From Pycnococcus provasolii (Eukaryota; Chlorophyta; Pseudoscourfieldiophyceae; Pseudoscourfieldiales), in NCBI GenBank assembly GCA_049487715.1, contig CP150564.1:496001-560000 (forward strand): DNA of 64,000 nucleotides, in the 5' to 3' direction. Shown here one piece after another: positions 1 through 10,000 of the stretch. The notes below the pieces were generated by a model. It ran no database searches and was not told the origin of the DNA. It saw only the letters and a program-made list of their open reading frames with translations. The position numbers were made by a program, and so were the translations under genes. The first letter of the stretch is position 1. Each line of letters opens with the position of its first letter.

Positions 1-1
1 T

Positions 2-724
2 ACTGCCATAACGCAGGAGGTGGGAAATGTGAAGGTGAAGAGACACGCCTTCAAGCAAACGGGAAAAGTCTGGGCCATGTACAATCGCGTCAAGGCTGAG
101 CGGCTCTTTCTTCTCGAGGAGCTGCGTCGGCGAGGAAGCAGTCACGTCGTGTTCGTAGACAGCAACGACATTGTCATTGCAGGCGACTTGACGGGTGCCA
201 TGTTCCACGAGCACGCACCTGGTGTGGCGTTCACGTTTCGAGGGCGCACGGGTGGCAGCGCAGCTAAAAGCATGCCCATCAACCTTGGCGTGAAGGCTGT
301 GCACGCCAACGCCCTGGCCGAAGGCGCTCTCGTGTACACGAAATTTTTGGAGATCTTTCGAGCGTCTCTAACGAATCGGACGCATTCTTTGTTCGTCACT
401 GACCAGGCGAGCGTGCACGCGATGATTTCGCATTCAGATAACTTTAGGCCGAGCAAGTTTATGAGGTCGAGGAGCTTCCATTACACGCTACCAATCGAGT
501 ACACGAGGCTTGGCGACATGAGCGGAGAGAGACGGTGCGTTTCGGTGTTGCTGAACATGCTATCTTGCCGGATATTCAATGCGCAGCCGTTCGATCGAAA
601 GGCGTGTCGAACAAGTCCCTTGACGAAGATCTACCACCTCAAGGGATCCTTGAAGAGCCGAATGGCGGAGGTGTGCAATACGCTTGTGCCTGATGGTGCT
701 TCACCACTTACGACGGAATTGTGA
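2..724 (+). CDS. C-terminal part of a possible GT-A type glycosyltransferase
   Basis: The frame is open from base 2 and ends with TGA at 722-724, so the gene begins upstream of the window and about 240 residues are visible. A segment reading VVFVDSNDIVIAGDL resembles the metal-binding D-x-D strand of GT-A fold nucleotide-sugar transferases (a hydrophobic strand, an acidic pair, then a -GDL- turn). Further on are conserved-looking blocks LFVTDQASVHAMI and IYHLKGSLKSRM. AATAAA at 744-749 and TGTAA at 755-759 follow the stop and could serve as 3'-end signals. The glycosyltransferase call rests on this one motif and is weak. The rest is not recognised. Confidence 0.4.
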   Translation, partial: TAITQEVGNVKVKRHAFKQTGKVWAMYNRVKAERLFLLEELRRRGSSHVVFVDSNDIVIAGDLTGAMFHEHAPGVAFTFRGRTGGSAAKSMPINLGVKAVHANALAEGALVYTKFLEIFRASLTNRTHSLFVTDQASVHAMISHSDNFRPSKFMRSRSFHYTLPIEYTRLGDMSGERRCVSVLLNMLSCRIFNAQPFDRKACRTSPLTKIYHLKGSLKSRMAEVCNTLVPDGASPLTTEL

Positions 725-910
725 TTTGTGAGACGCGCACGGCAATAAAACATGTGTAATGATGTATGTGTATGCAAAATAAAATTTTTTATTGACGTGA
801 CTTTTGCACTTCTCCCTTCGCTTGTTCAGTTGTTCCGCTCTCTCTCTGCCCGTGAGCGGCGGGCGCGAGCTTCTTGGTCCTGTATCGTGCGCTTTCGCGC
901 TTCGGCAGTT

Positions 911-1270
911 TCAACTTTGTACACCGACTCGTCGCAAATATATCGTCTCCGTCTGGTTGGATTCGAGTTTTGTTGAGTATGATGACACGTGAGGGTCATG
1001 CGACGCGGCGACACTCCCTTCGCGGAACGGGATGGAGTACTTCTGCAAGAAAGCGCAAGCCTCTCCCTTGTTCTTCCAAGACGCCGGGTCCACGCAACCT
1101 TCGGCGGGCGTGCAATGATATCCGGCGTTGTCCATGACGAGCACGGCGTCCACCTCGAGTGCGTCGAGCTGCGGGACGAGGTGCTCCCTCATGGGTCTCA
1201 CAACCTCAGATTCCCATTTATGTTTCTTCTTACTTATATGTAGACAAAACTCAGTCGTCAGGCAAGGCAA
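911..1270 (-). mobile_element. DDE transposase fragment (IS630/Tc1-like, DDE_3 type)
   Basis: The minus strand encodes about 119 residues containing VDAVLVMDNAGYHCTP followed by a Trp and then FLQKYSIPF. A hydrophobic strand ending in D-N-A-x-Y-H, then a Trp and a short helix before a second strand, is the hallmark of the second catalytic Asp region of DDE_3 endonucleases. The first Asp and the final catalytic acid are not seen in frame, and no inverted terminal repeats were found, so this is a remnant. The stretch from 725 to 910 holds only the 3' flank of the preceding gene and AT-rich sequence. Confidence 0.6.
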
Positions 1271-1686
1271 GTTGTCCTATATTCCACGGCTTGCCAACGA
1301 TAATCAGCTCGGGGATATAATTTTGCACACGCTGTGTACACGTTCAATCTACTCATATGCGGCGAGTTCGTGCGGGGAAACGACGGGGGCCGCCGTCCCG
1401 CCTCTCTCTTTTTCCTTCTCGAAGCTTTCTCGAAGGGCGAAGGCCCACTCCGGTTAAAGATGAAACGACCAAGGGCGGGTCCCCCCCATGCCCCGGTGGC
1501 CCGGATCCCCGACCAAAACAAGCGAGTGCCCCGACACAGTCGGCGCGGGAGGGGGGCCGTTCCGGTCGGGATATTTATTGATTGTGGCGGGGAGAGTTTT
1601 TCCTGAGTTTGTTTTTTTTTCAGACAGAGAACCCTTCATCGTCGCTCGCTCGCTCGCTCGCCCGTCAGTCAGTCAGTCAGTCCGTC
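1271..1686 (+). promoter_or_regulatory. Upstream region of the Mpv17-like gene
   Basis: About 415 bp with no supported gene. It has a C/G-rich block containing CCGGATCCCC (1501-1510), then an AT stretch (atatttatt near 1571) and a run of cgctcg and cagt repeats just before the ATG. The same arrangement of a C/G palindrome upstream of a start codon recurs elsewhere in the window. Confidence 0.35.
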
Positions 1687-3765
1687 ATGTCGGTGTCATC
1701 GCGATCCATCTTGATCCGTGCTTTCACTCCTGTTAGTAGTAGTAGTAGTAGGAGTAGTAGTAGGAGTAGTAGAAAACATCAGCTTGTAGCAGCAGCAGGG
1801 GACTTGTCCACACCTACCGTTGGTGACCTAGGTCGTCGAAGTCGTCGTCGAAGAAGTGCAGTCGCCACTCATCATCATCATCATCATCACTCTGAACTTG
1901 TTACGGGGGGACACGCTGTAGATCCTGCTGGCGTGCTGAGAAGTCGTGCCTCGCTCTCCATACCACTCCATACCACACAAGCACATGTTTGCAGACGTCG
2001 TCATGGGAGGAAACGAGGCGACCACCACGCAAGCGCAAAAACACACGCCGCTGCGAACAACGGTGTCGCGGCGGCGGCCGCTGCTACGCTGGACGACACG
2101 CAGCACACGGCACAGTCGCAGCACTGGTTCATCGCGCACGTCAAGGCTGTGCCGTGGAGCCGCGTCGTGAACGTGCTGCTCATTGGCGCCATCGTCTGGC
2201 ATGCAGCCACGTTCTTCCTGAGCAACTCGCCCAAGCTGCAGCAGTACTGGGACTCGCTGCTCAACTCCAGGCACGCGCAGAGGCTCTGGTCTGCACTCAC
2301 CAAGCTTCCCGCAGACAACTGGATGGTCTACGAAAGTGCCATGCAAAACGCGCCGTGGAGAACAAGCGCCATCATATCTGGCGTGGCGTACTTCTTAGCT
2401 GACTGGACAGCGCAGACGTACGAAGGATCCGGCGTGTTCGGATTCAGCACGCTGCGCCTGCTCCGCACGACGCTCGTCGGCGCCGCGGTGCTCGCGCCGT
2501 TCGCGCACTGGTACTACTCGCTGCAGGATGCCTTGATACCAACAGCCGTGTGGTTCGCGCCGCCGCTCAAGCTTGTCATCGACCAGACAATCTACGTGAG
2601 CTTTTACAACGTCATCTTCCTCGGGTGCTGCGGCCTGCTCTCGTTACAATCTCCGTCGCGAGTCTTTACCGACGTACGCGAAAATTACTGGCCCGTTCTC
2701 AAGGCTGGCTGGCGCCTGTGGCCTTTCGTGCACATCCTCACGTACACGGTGATTCCAACAAGTCACAAGCTGCTGTGGGTGGACGCCGTCGAGGTTGCGT
2801 GGGTGACCTACCTATCCATGGTAGCCAATCGAAAGCGTGCCGAAACGATCGAGGTGGTATCCGAAATGCAAGCAGAGAGCAAGGCTGCGCTCGGTGAGCG
2901 TGCCACAGAATTGGACGAGAAGAGCGACGACGAAAACCCTGGTGACGACACCAACGGCACGTCGACCGACGGAAAGCCCGAGCTCGTCGAGGGGATCTCA
3001 GTCTGGAACATTGCGAATGAGATGGCGGTCCGGATATACATTCCAGATCGGCCGAATGTGTTGCTCGAAACGAGCATGGCGCTCGCGGATCTGAAACTTG
3101 CAACGACGCGGGGGAGCGTGGAAGTGAAGTACAACCACGATGGTGAACGGATGGCACTGGTGGAACTGTTTGTGTCTCACGACGAGAAGGTGAGCCATAA
3201 GGATATTCAGGATTCGGTTGCGTTAAGCTTGGGACTCGCGTGCGACGTGACTGACAGTCTTGATATGGCTGATACTGGATTGCTCGAGTCCGTGGATGAT
3301 GATGAACAGGCGGAGGCGGATTCGGAAGCGGAAGCGGAGGAAGAAAGCACGGCCCGTCGCGAATTCGTGGATCCCAAAACGAACCTCATGTATGCGATCG
3401 AGGTGGAGACAGCCACAGCGCGCGAAGTTCGAGACGTGCTTGAGCTCGAGCACCAGGACACGGAGCCGAAGAAGGAGATTGTGTTTGTTGAGGAAGAGTT
3501 GATCGAGCCGACTCTCGCTGCTGTGGATGCTGGAGGCGACAGCGATGACACAAGCACGTCACACACGGACTCCGAATCTGCTGAGACCTCCGTCGAACTC
3601 CCAGAATTGTCCGCCTCGACAGGTATTGATACTGACGTTGCAGAGAATCTTCGAAGCATGCTAGCGGAGGAGGTTGCTGAAGGCGATGAAGCTGGTGAGA
3701 AGGATGAGACGGTGGATAGTAGTGACGACCTAGTCTTGCAGACGACAAAGGGTGATAATAAATAA
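1687..3765 (+). CDS. Mpv17/PMP22-family membrane protein with long acidic C-terminal extension
   Basis: 692 residues from the first ATG in frame; a longer frame would need a TTG. Residues 1-60 are Ser/Arg-rich and acid-poor, like an organelle presequence, and a run of seven His follows. Residues about 210-380 match the Mpv17/PMP22 fold: ALQ/AMQ-like start, GVAYFLADWTAQ, several membrane helices, and a final block with W-P-F-V-H and W-V-T-Y-L. Family members sit in the inner membranes of mitochondria, peroxisomes or plastids and have channel-like roles. Normal length is 180-250 residues. Here about 310 further residues follow, rich in Glu/Asp/Ser, including a segment near 435-530 that reads like a folded domain but is not recognised. 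It converges with the kinase gene downstream, with about 75 bp between stops. Confidence 0.8.
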   Translation: MSVSSRSILIRAFTPVSSSSSRSSSRSSRKHQLVAAAGDLSTPTVGDLGRRSRRRRSAVATHHHHHHHSELVTGGHAVDPAGVLRSRASLSIPLHTTQAHVCRRRHGRKRGDHHASAKTHAAANNGVAAAAAATLDDTQHTAQSQHWFIAHVKAVPWSRVVNVLLIGAIVWHAATFFLSNSPKLQQYWDSLLNSRHAQRLWSALTKLPADNWMVYESAMQNAPWRTSAIISGVAYFLADWTAQTYEGSGVFGFSTLRLLRTTLVGAAVLAPFAHWYYSLQDALIPTAVWFAPPLKLVIDQTIYVSFYNVIFLGCCGLLSLQSPSRVFTDVRENYWPVLKAGWRLWPFVHILTYTVIPTSHKLLWVDAVEVAWVTYLSMVANRKRAETIEVVSEMQAESKAALGERATELDEKSDDENPGDDTNGTSTDGKPELVEGISVWNIANEMAVRIYIPDRPNVLLETSMALADLKLATTRGSVEVKYNHDGERMALVELFVSHDEKVSHKDIQDSVALSLGLACDVTDSLDMADTGLLESVDDDEQAEADSEAEAEEESTARREFVDPKTNLMYAIEVETATAREVRDVLELEHQDTEPKKEIVFVEEELIEPTLAAVDAGGDSDDTSTSHTDSESAETSVELPELSASTGIDTDVAENLRSMLAEEVAEGDEAGEKDETVDSSDDLVLQTTKGDNK

Positions 3766-3841
3766 TAAAATAAATAATAAATGCAGTACGTATAAATGAT
3801 AAAATCCATGTTACAACAAATCCATTCAACCAGACAATTCC

Positions 3842-5398
3842 TTAGGTTTGTGCGGCGGTGGTGGAACGGAGTGCCGCAACAACCCCTCGTGTCGCCTGGT
3901 ACGTGTCAACGTACGCGCGGTAGAAAGGTTCATATGCGCGGTGCGCCTCCATGTTCGGCTCGATGGTACGATCCACGGCAACCATGCTCTCAGCAGCCGC
4001 CGTCACACTCGGATACAGGCGAATCGCGGAGGCTGCAAGTATCGCACATCCGAGTGACGGCGCGTCCGTGCACTTGGTCAGTCGCAGGGGAACGCCGACC
4101 ACGTCTGCGGTTATCTGAAGCCAGAGCGGGCTTCGTGTCACGCCGCCAGCCACGACGATGACCGTTGGACGGTATCCAGCCTTATCACGCATCGTCTCCA
4201 AGATGAGCCGCGTTCCAAACGAAACAGCCTCGAGAATCGATCTGTAGATGTGCGCTCTTGTGTGTTTGAGGGTGAGACCGACGATGGCACCTCGAGAAAG
4301 CGCATCTGTGTGAGGCGTTCTGTTTCCTTGAAAGTGCTCTTGGCAAACAAGGCCGTCGCATCCGATGGGGATCGCCGCCGCCTCTTCGTTCAGCACGTCG
4401 TAACTGACGCCGTCGCCCAAAAGTCGCCGGTACCATGCGACGACGGATCCGGTGGATGTCTGGCCGCCTTCGACGACGTGCACACCAGGCATGAGTCCAT
4501 CCTCGTAAGCGCCGAACACACCCTCGCCGGAGGAGGTGCCGCTATCCGTTACGCCGAGATGCAAATGCGACGATCCGGTGATGAGAGCAAGTTCACCTGG
4601 TCTCAAGACGTTCAGTCCCACCATACCAATGAAGGCATCCGCTCCACCCTGCGCGACGACAATCTCGGCGTCTTGAGGAAGCCCCAAGTCGTGCAGGGCA
4701 CCTTTGGTGAGGTTGCCCACCACCTCGCCCGGTGCGATTGCCTCTGCCGGCCACTTCTCGACGACATCTTCGAGGTTCAGCGCCTTGAGTAGACTGAGTG
4801 GCGGATTTCCACGTGTCCAGTGCCAGCGTACTGTTGTATTGTTCGTGGACGCGATCCATTTTCCCGTGAGCTTGAGATTAATAAAGTCCTGGTACTCTCC
4901 GAGGTATGCCGTTTGGCTCCACGTGCTTGGTTCGTTTTCCTTGATCCACAAAGCTTTGGGTACCATCCATTCGGCGCTGACAGGTCCGCTTCCCCCGCTG
5001 TTGACTCTCAAGGCGACGTCGTTTGTTTGCAGGACTTTTTCGGTATGTTCGACCCCACTTCTCATGTCCATCCACAGCAGGCACGGCCGAACAGGTTCTT
5101 GCGATGCGTCGAGTGCGACGACGGAGCAGCACGTTGTGTCTATGCAGATCGCCTTGATGGCGTTGACTTGATCAAGCGTAAGTGCTTGCATTGCTTGCTT
5201 GAATGCCAAGCATAGAGCGGAGTACCACGAGTCTGGTTGTTGTTCTGCCCATCCTGGGTACGGGTACGATGTGGCGTACGGCGCTGCCGCTGCCGCGAGC
5301 ACGTGTCCTTGACGTGTCGTGCACATGACACGTATGGACTCCGTACCGCCGTCGACGCCTACTAAAACAACATCCACTGCACTACTCCCGGACGACAT
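3842..5398 (-). CDS. FGGY-family carbohydrate (pentulose-type) kinase
   Basis: 518 residues from an ATG at 5396-5398. The N-terminal actin-like ATPase subdomain starts with VDGGTESIRV, the phosphate-1 loop of sugar kinases. The middle carries GGADAFIGMVG and the TGSSHLHLGV block typical of ribulokinase-like FGGY enzymes. The C-terminal part has VVAGGVTRSPLWLQI, the adenosine-binding signature, and then DAPSLGCAILAA. These enzymes phosphorylate sugars or polyols with ATP. Length matches the family (about 500-540). The exact substrate (ribulose, xylulose or another) cannot be read from the sequence. It has no visible presequence and is probably cytosolic. The 5' flank to the bL9 gene is about 270 bp and divergent. 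Confidence 0.87.
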   Translation of the reverse strand: MSSGSSAVDVVLVGVDGGTESIRVMCTTRQGHVLAAAAAPYATSYPYPGWAEQQPDSWYSALCLAFKQAMQALTLDQVNAIKAICIDTTCCSVVALDASQEPVRPCLLWMDMRSGVEHTEKVLQTNDVALRVNSGGSGPVSAEWMVPKALWIKENEPSTWSQTAYLGEYQDFINLKLTGKWIASTNNTTVRWHWTRGNPPLSLLKALNLEDVVEKWPAEAIAPGEVVGNLTKGALHDLGLPQDAEIVVAQGGADAFIGMVGLNVLRPGELALITGSSHLHLGVTDSGTSSGEGVFGAYEDGLMPGVHVVEGGQTSTGSVVAWYRRLLGDGVSYDVLNEEAAAIPIGCDGLVCQEHFQGNRTPHTDALSRGAIVGLTLKHTRAHIYRSILEAVSFGTRLILETMRDKAGYRPTVIVVAGGVTRSPLWLQITADVVGVPLRLTKCTDAPSLGCAILAASAIRLYPSVTAAAESMVAVDRTIEPNMEAHRAYEPFYRAYVDTYQATRGVVAALRSTTAAQT

Positions 5399-5665
5399 AC
5401 TTTTTTAAGTTTTTTTTCCCGAACGAATAGTCTATTTTGTCCCTAATAACCCAGACAGATAAGATATGTCTCAACAAAACCCGAATTCTTAACCCCGAAA
5501 CAACAACTTCGAGAATCGATACATCGAAACCCCCAAACGAAACTGGCGCAGGGAACCGGTATTCTGATGAACCGGTATCCCCCCCCGCCCCCGGGGTTGT
5601 GGCCCTGTTTTTGTGGTGGGGGAGGAGGGGGCGGTGCACTTATCCACTCCCGTTTTTCTCCCAAG

Positions 5666-6016
5666 ATGCTCTCCATGTCGTCGTCGGTGTCCCATGGCGT
5701 TGGCGGTGGTCGCGGGCTCGTGCGCACCGTCGCGAACAAGAAGGTGCGCAAGGACGTGCGCGTCTCCTTGACGCGAGACATACCCAAGTTGGGGCAGAAA
5801 TCCTCCGTCGTTACCGTGCGCGCAGGACACTGGCGCAACTTCCTCAAACCGCAAGGGCTCGCGACTGTCGTGACGGCGGAGATGGACGCCGCGCTCGTGG
5901 CGGAAGCCGAAGCTGAGGCGAAGGTTGTCGCGAAGACGGAGGCGAAGGAGAAGGTGATGGCGAAGGTGAAGAGCGGCGGGCTGCAGATCCTCAGCCTCGG
6001 AGAAGAGGAGAAGTAA
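5666..6016 (+). CDS. Organellar 50S ribosomal protein bL9 (N-terminal domain form)
   Basis: 116 residues starting at the ATG of MLSMSSSV; an upstream ATG at 5567 in the same frame would add a Pro/Gly-rich leader encoded by C/G runs, which is less likely. The core reads VRVSLTRDIPKLGQKSSVV and then VRAGHWRNFLKPQGLA, matching the bL9 N-terminal domain that binds 23S rRNA domain V (L-x-x-D-x-x-x-L-G, then G-x-x-R-N-F-L-x-P-x-G-x-A). A Lys/Glu/Ala helix follows, as in bL9, but the globular C-terminal domain is missing, as in many mitochondrial forms. The Ser/Arg start suggests import into mitochondrion or plastid. NAXE lies about 100 bp downstream on the same strand. Confidence 0.85.
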   Translation: MLSMSSSVSHGVGGGRGLVRTVANKKVRKDVRVSLTRDIPKLGQKSSVVTVRAGHWRNFLKPQGLATVVTAEMDAALVAEAEAEAKVVAKTEAKEKVMAKVKSGGLQILSLGEEEK

Positions 6017-6113
6017 ACTCTATTAGAAACGTTGGCCGCCATACCTTTTCCCGGGGAGGCCTTGGGGGAAGGGGGGGGGTCCGATTTTTTCCCCTCGCCA
6101 TCATTCGTGTCGC

Positions 6114-6941
6114 ATGCGCGCAAAAAGTCCTGCTCTCAAGTCTCTTTCTCGTTCCTTCCGTCCGTTCTCTCGTCGCCTTGTTAAGGCTGCAACCGTACGC
6201 GCCATGGCGGCAAACGCAGGGTTAGAATTAGGGCCAGCCTATCTCACCGCCGAGCAGTCGAGCGCGCTCGATGCCAAGCTCATGTCCGACGAGTACGGGT
6301 ACACGATCGATAACCTCATGGAACTCGCAGGGGTCGCCGTCGCGCACGCCGTCGTCGACATGGCTCCAAACGCGAAAGAAACAAAGACGCTCATACTCGT
6401 TGGACCGGGTAACAACGGAGGCGACGGACTCGTGGCGGCAAGACACCTCGCGCTCTTCGGATACGAACCGCCGACTCTGTGCATACCCAAGGAGACGGCG
6501 CGACCGCCGTTCGTCGGTTTGAGAAAGCTGTGCGACCACTTCGCGTGTCCGCGCACCGACGTCGATAGTGCCGTCTCAGCCATGAACGAAGGAGGCTACG
6601 ACGTGGTTATCGACGCGCTGTTTGGCTTCTCGTTCAGCGGCGCACCGCGACCGCCGTTCGACAAATTGCTTGCGGGAGTCGCGAGCGCGGCGAAACAAGA
6701 CAAATGCCGCGTTCTGAGCGTCGACGTTCCTTCTGGATGGCCCGTTGATGGTGATGGCAAGCCTAGCGACGACGCCGTCGAGCCGCAAGCGCTAATCAGC
6801 TTGACCGCCCCCAAGGCGTGTGCGAAAGGCTTCCGAGGAACGCACTACCTTGGAGGAAGGTTTGTGCCTCCCGCGATTGCGGAGGAGTTTTCTCTCAACC
6901 TGCCCACGTACCCCGGTGTGGCACAGATTTGTAAGTTGTAG
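6114..6941 (+). CDS. NAXE: NAD(P)H-hydrate epimerase
   Basis: 275 residues. The enzyme interconverts R- and S-forms of hydrated NAD(P)H so that the dehydratase can repair them. Diagnostic segments are the GPGNNGGDGLVAARHL nucleotide loop near residue 95, VIDALFGFSFSGAPRPPF, SVDVPSGWPVDGDG near residue 203, and LTAPKACAKGFRGTHYLGG. A short Ser/Arg-rich presequence (residues 1-30) precedes MAANAG, so an internal start could give a cytosolic form. The last 13 codons and the 3' flank lie inside a 140-bp segment that is repeated beyond the next gene. In the inferred ancestral order this gene converged directly with the MsrA-like gene. Confidence 0.92.
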   Translation: MRAKSPALKSLSRSFRPFSRRLVKAATVRAMAANAGLELGPAYLTAEQSSALDAKLMSDEYGYTIDNLMELAGVAVAHAVVDMAPNAKETKTLILVGPGNNGGDGLVAARHLALFGYEPPTLCIPKETARPPFVGLRKLCDHFACPRTDVDSAVSAMNEGGYDVVIDALFGFSFSGAPRPPFDKLLAGVASAAKQDKCRVLSVDVPSGWPVDGDGKPSDDAVEPQALISLTAPKACAKGFRGTHYLGGRFVPPAIAEEFSLNLPTYPGVAQICKL

Positions 6942-7044
6942 TCTACAGAAGTTGTTACCTTAGCTTTACTCGAAAGTGTGAGTGTGCGTGTGTGTGTGTG
7001 TGTGTGTGTCAGCTAAGGCCAAGTTTGCCGTCGACATAGTAGTC
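6901..7044. repeat. Direct repeat copy 1 (NAXE tail plus copy of MsrA-like tail)
   Basis: About 144 bp from tgcccacgtacc to gacatagtagtca. It carries the live last 13 codons of NAXE, a (GT)n tract, and an antisense copy of the final codons of the MsrA-like gene (VDGKLGLS stop). It is nearly identical to 10808-10944, differing by a few bases near 6950 and by GT-tract length. The two copies flank the importin-9-like gene. Confidence 0.95.
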
Positions 7045-7085
7045 ATTCCCAAAATAAGAGTTAGCTTGAAGTTTTGAGTAACATG

Positions 7086-10000
7086 TCATGATTGACCAAC
7101 AACGCAATCGCGCAGCGCCATCTGGCTCTCACCATCCCAGTGAGATGCAATCGCCATCACGCTCGACTCGTCGCCAAGGCGCTGGCACCACGCGACCAGC
7201 GCACTGCGCGCCAAGCCAACGCTGTCCACAGTCATCAACGCATCGGTCGATGCACCCTTATCGTCGTCCTCGTCATCCATGCCTCCAGCCACCTCGAGCA
7301 AATGCTCGAGCAGGTCGGCGGGGGCATATGGGCCGCCGTCGGACCGGAGGACCGCGTCCGACGCAACGACAACGCCGTCGTCGCCGTCGTCGTCCTCATC
7401 GTCGTTGTCGTCGTCGTCGTCGTCGTCGTCGTCCGTCTCCCACTCCTCCTCCTCGTCGCCGGGAAAACCAACACTACCGTGCTTCGCAGACGCGCGCAAG
7501 GCTGCGCTTACCTTCTCCTCCGCCAGATGCCCAGCCAACAGCTCCGCAGCCTTGGCCATGAACGGAATCTGCATATACCGCACGCCACCGGATGCTCGTG
7601 TTCGACTTCGCGTCGCAATGCGACCACCACCACCGCCGCCGCCGCCAGAAGCAGGCTGCGAAATCTCAGGACCTTTCACAGTCACCTGAGTCAGAGCACG
7701 TTCGTCGCCACTCATCAGCACCTTCGCGAGAGCGTGGCAAGCCATCGCTGTCTCATGCGTTCCCGAAATGCTGCCATGCCACTCCGACCAGACTCCAAGG
7801 AAGAAACCGAGGCCGTCGGGAGTTGCCGCGTCAACGAATGTGGACACGCTGTCGTACGTCAGCAGGAGCCTGATGCCCACGAGCAGCAGACTGATAATCA
7901 GACGAGGCATCGATGCCTTGCGCATCCTTCTCAGCACCGCGGCGACGAGTGCGGCGGCGCCAACCGCACCACCACCCGCGCTGCCGACGAGCACGTGCGG
8001 ACATCGCCTCAGAACCGCAGTCAGCAGAGGGCCAGCCGTAAGGGCCCCCGGATCTCCCACACTCTCGCCCAGAAGCTTTGCCGCACACTGTACGAGCGTC
8101 TGCGCAGCCTGCTGGTCACCCGCGGACGCTCCCCAAGCTTCCAGCAGGCTCGCGTCGCCCGCATCACCACCCGGCGCCGCCGCGAGCATTCGCAGGCAAC
8201 GTCCGCAGCCCTGCAGCACCTGCTCGTCCGCACTTGCTAGGCAAACGGCACTCACGGGTCGAAACAGCGCGTCGAACGCGCGACGCGCCGCGGGACTTCC
8301 TGGCGTGCACTTCACGAGCATCTTGCTGGCAAGGTCGAGAGCCGACTCCGCGCTCATGGAACCTGACGAACTGCCGTCGTTCGCAACCACACGCTCGAGC
8401 ATTGACACGACACCGGGCGCCGCCGCCTCAACGCACCCCAACGTGCAGTTGGGAAATCCCAGAAATGCCTCGAAGCAAGAGAGGCACTCGCGATTCAAGA
8501 ATGGATCCGCGTGGCTCTCCGACCAAAGCTGCAGAACGCTTGGCACAATCTGCATGTGCATGCGCTCCGCGGCAAGGGGGCTGGCGGCAACAAAGGCGGC
8601 AAGCGCCTCCATCGCAAGCTGCAGCACAGCCTGAGCGCTCTCACTTTCGTTGTTGTCCGCCGCCGCGCTCGCGAGCGCGTCCAGGGCGCCGCCGGGAGAG
8701 CATACCGACGATGCGGCTGACTGCTGGCGCGCGTGTGCGATGACGGAGCACGTGCCCGTGACGAGCGCGGGCACGACCTGGTTCGTCAGGTTGTCGAAGA
8801 GAGCCGCGCGGTCCACGGCCGCCTCCGCGGCGTCGCGCGGCGCGGCGGACGGCGGCTGACCCTTCGCGTGCATTGCCATGTGAGGTGCGAGGTTGCCCAG
8901 CAGCGCGGCGGCACAGCGAAGCGAGGCCATCACCACCGGGCCACTCTGGCCGGGCTGACATCCTGCCGCCGCCGCGGCGAGCAGACCTCCCGCGGCGTCC
9001 AGCGGGCACGCCGAGGCGTAGCGTGCGCCAAGCCAGATGGCTCGTGCGCGCAGGAGCGGGTGCACGTCCGAGCCGCCGTTCGCGTCCACCATCACCGGGC
9101 CGCGGAGCAGAGAAGGCACGTCGAGGAAGCGCTCGCCCTTCTCGTAAGCCTCCGTGAAGCTTTCCGCCACCGTTCCCAGCGCTCGGTATGCCGCCTCGCG
9201 AGGCTTCCACGCATCTCGCCCGGCGGCACTCGACGCGGCACCCGTGGAGAACGACGCGCCAGCCGCGCTCGCAATCGCCGCGCGACCCACGATGCCGCAA
9301 CGATCTGAAATTCCGTCCATCAGCTCCTCCGCTCCGCAGCGCGCGGTCCAGCTGAGGTCGTTGTCGTCGTCAGCCACGAATTTTCCCACGTCACCCATCC
9401 ACGCGAGCTCCGCACGTCTCGGCAGCAGCATGTACCGCATGCTCGTCGCCAGCAGCGCCGCGATCGGGGTGGTTTGGTACCCCGCCGCCTGCGTGGCTGC
9501 CGCCGCGAGACTCCATGGTGCAGATCCAGGAACGGTCGCGGATGCGTGCACGCTCTGCGACGCCGCGGCGAGCGCGGATGACGTGCACGTTCCGATGAGA
9601 ACCTTGCGGTAGTGGGAGGATCCGCCGACGAGTGTGGTGAACAGCTCGAAGAGCTGAGCCAGGATCGTCTCCGTGCCCACCTCGTCGCCGTCCGAGTCGA
9701 CGTAGGCGTCGTCCGCCTCAGCCTCGGCATCGTCGTCGGCGACGACGACTTGACCTGACACGTGCCCGTCAGCCGAGCCGCAGAAGAGCACCCACGCCGC
9801 CTGCAGCGCCGCCTGCGTGTCCGGCGCCTTGATCACCTTCGAGAACGACATGGTGAGTGCCGTGAGGCTGCGCAGCACCTCCAGCTGCAGCGCGACAGCC
9901 GCGTGGTCGCCGTCGTCGGCGCGCGGCGTTGCAAGCACAGCCGTCATGGCTGCGAGCCATGCGGGCAGCGTGGGTGCAAGCATGCTCTCCGCCTTGGCCC

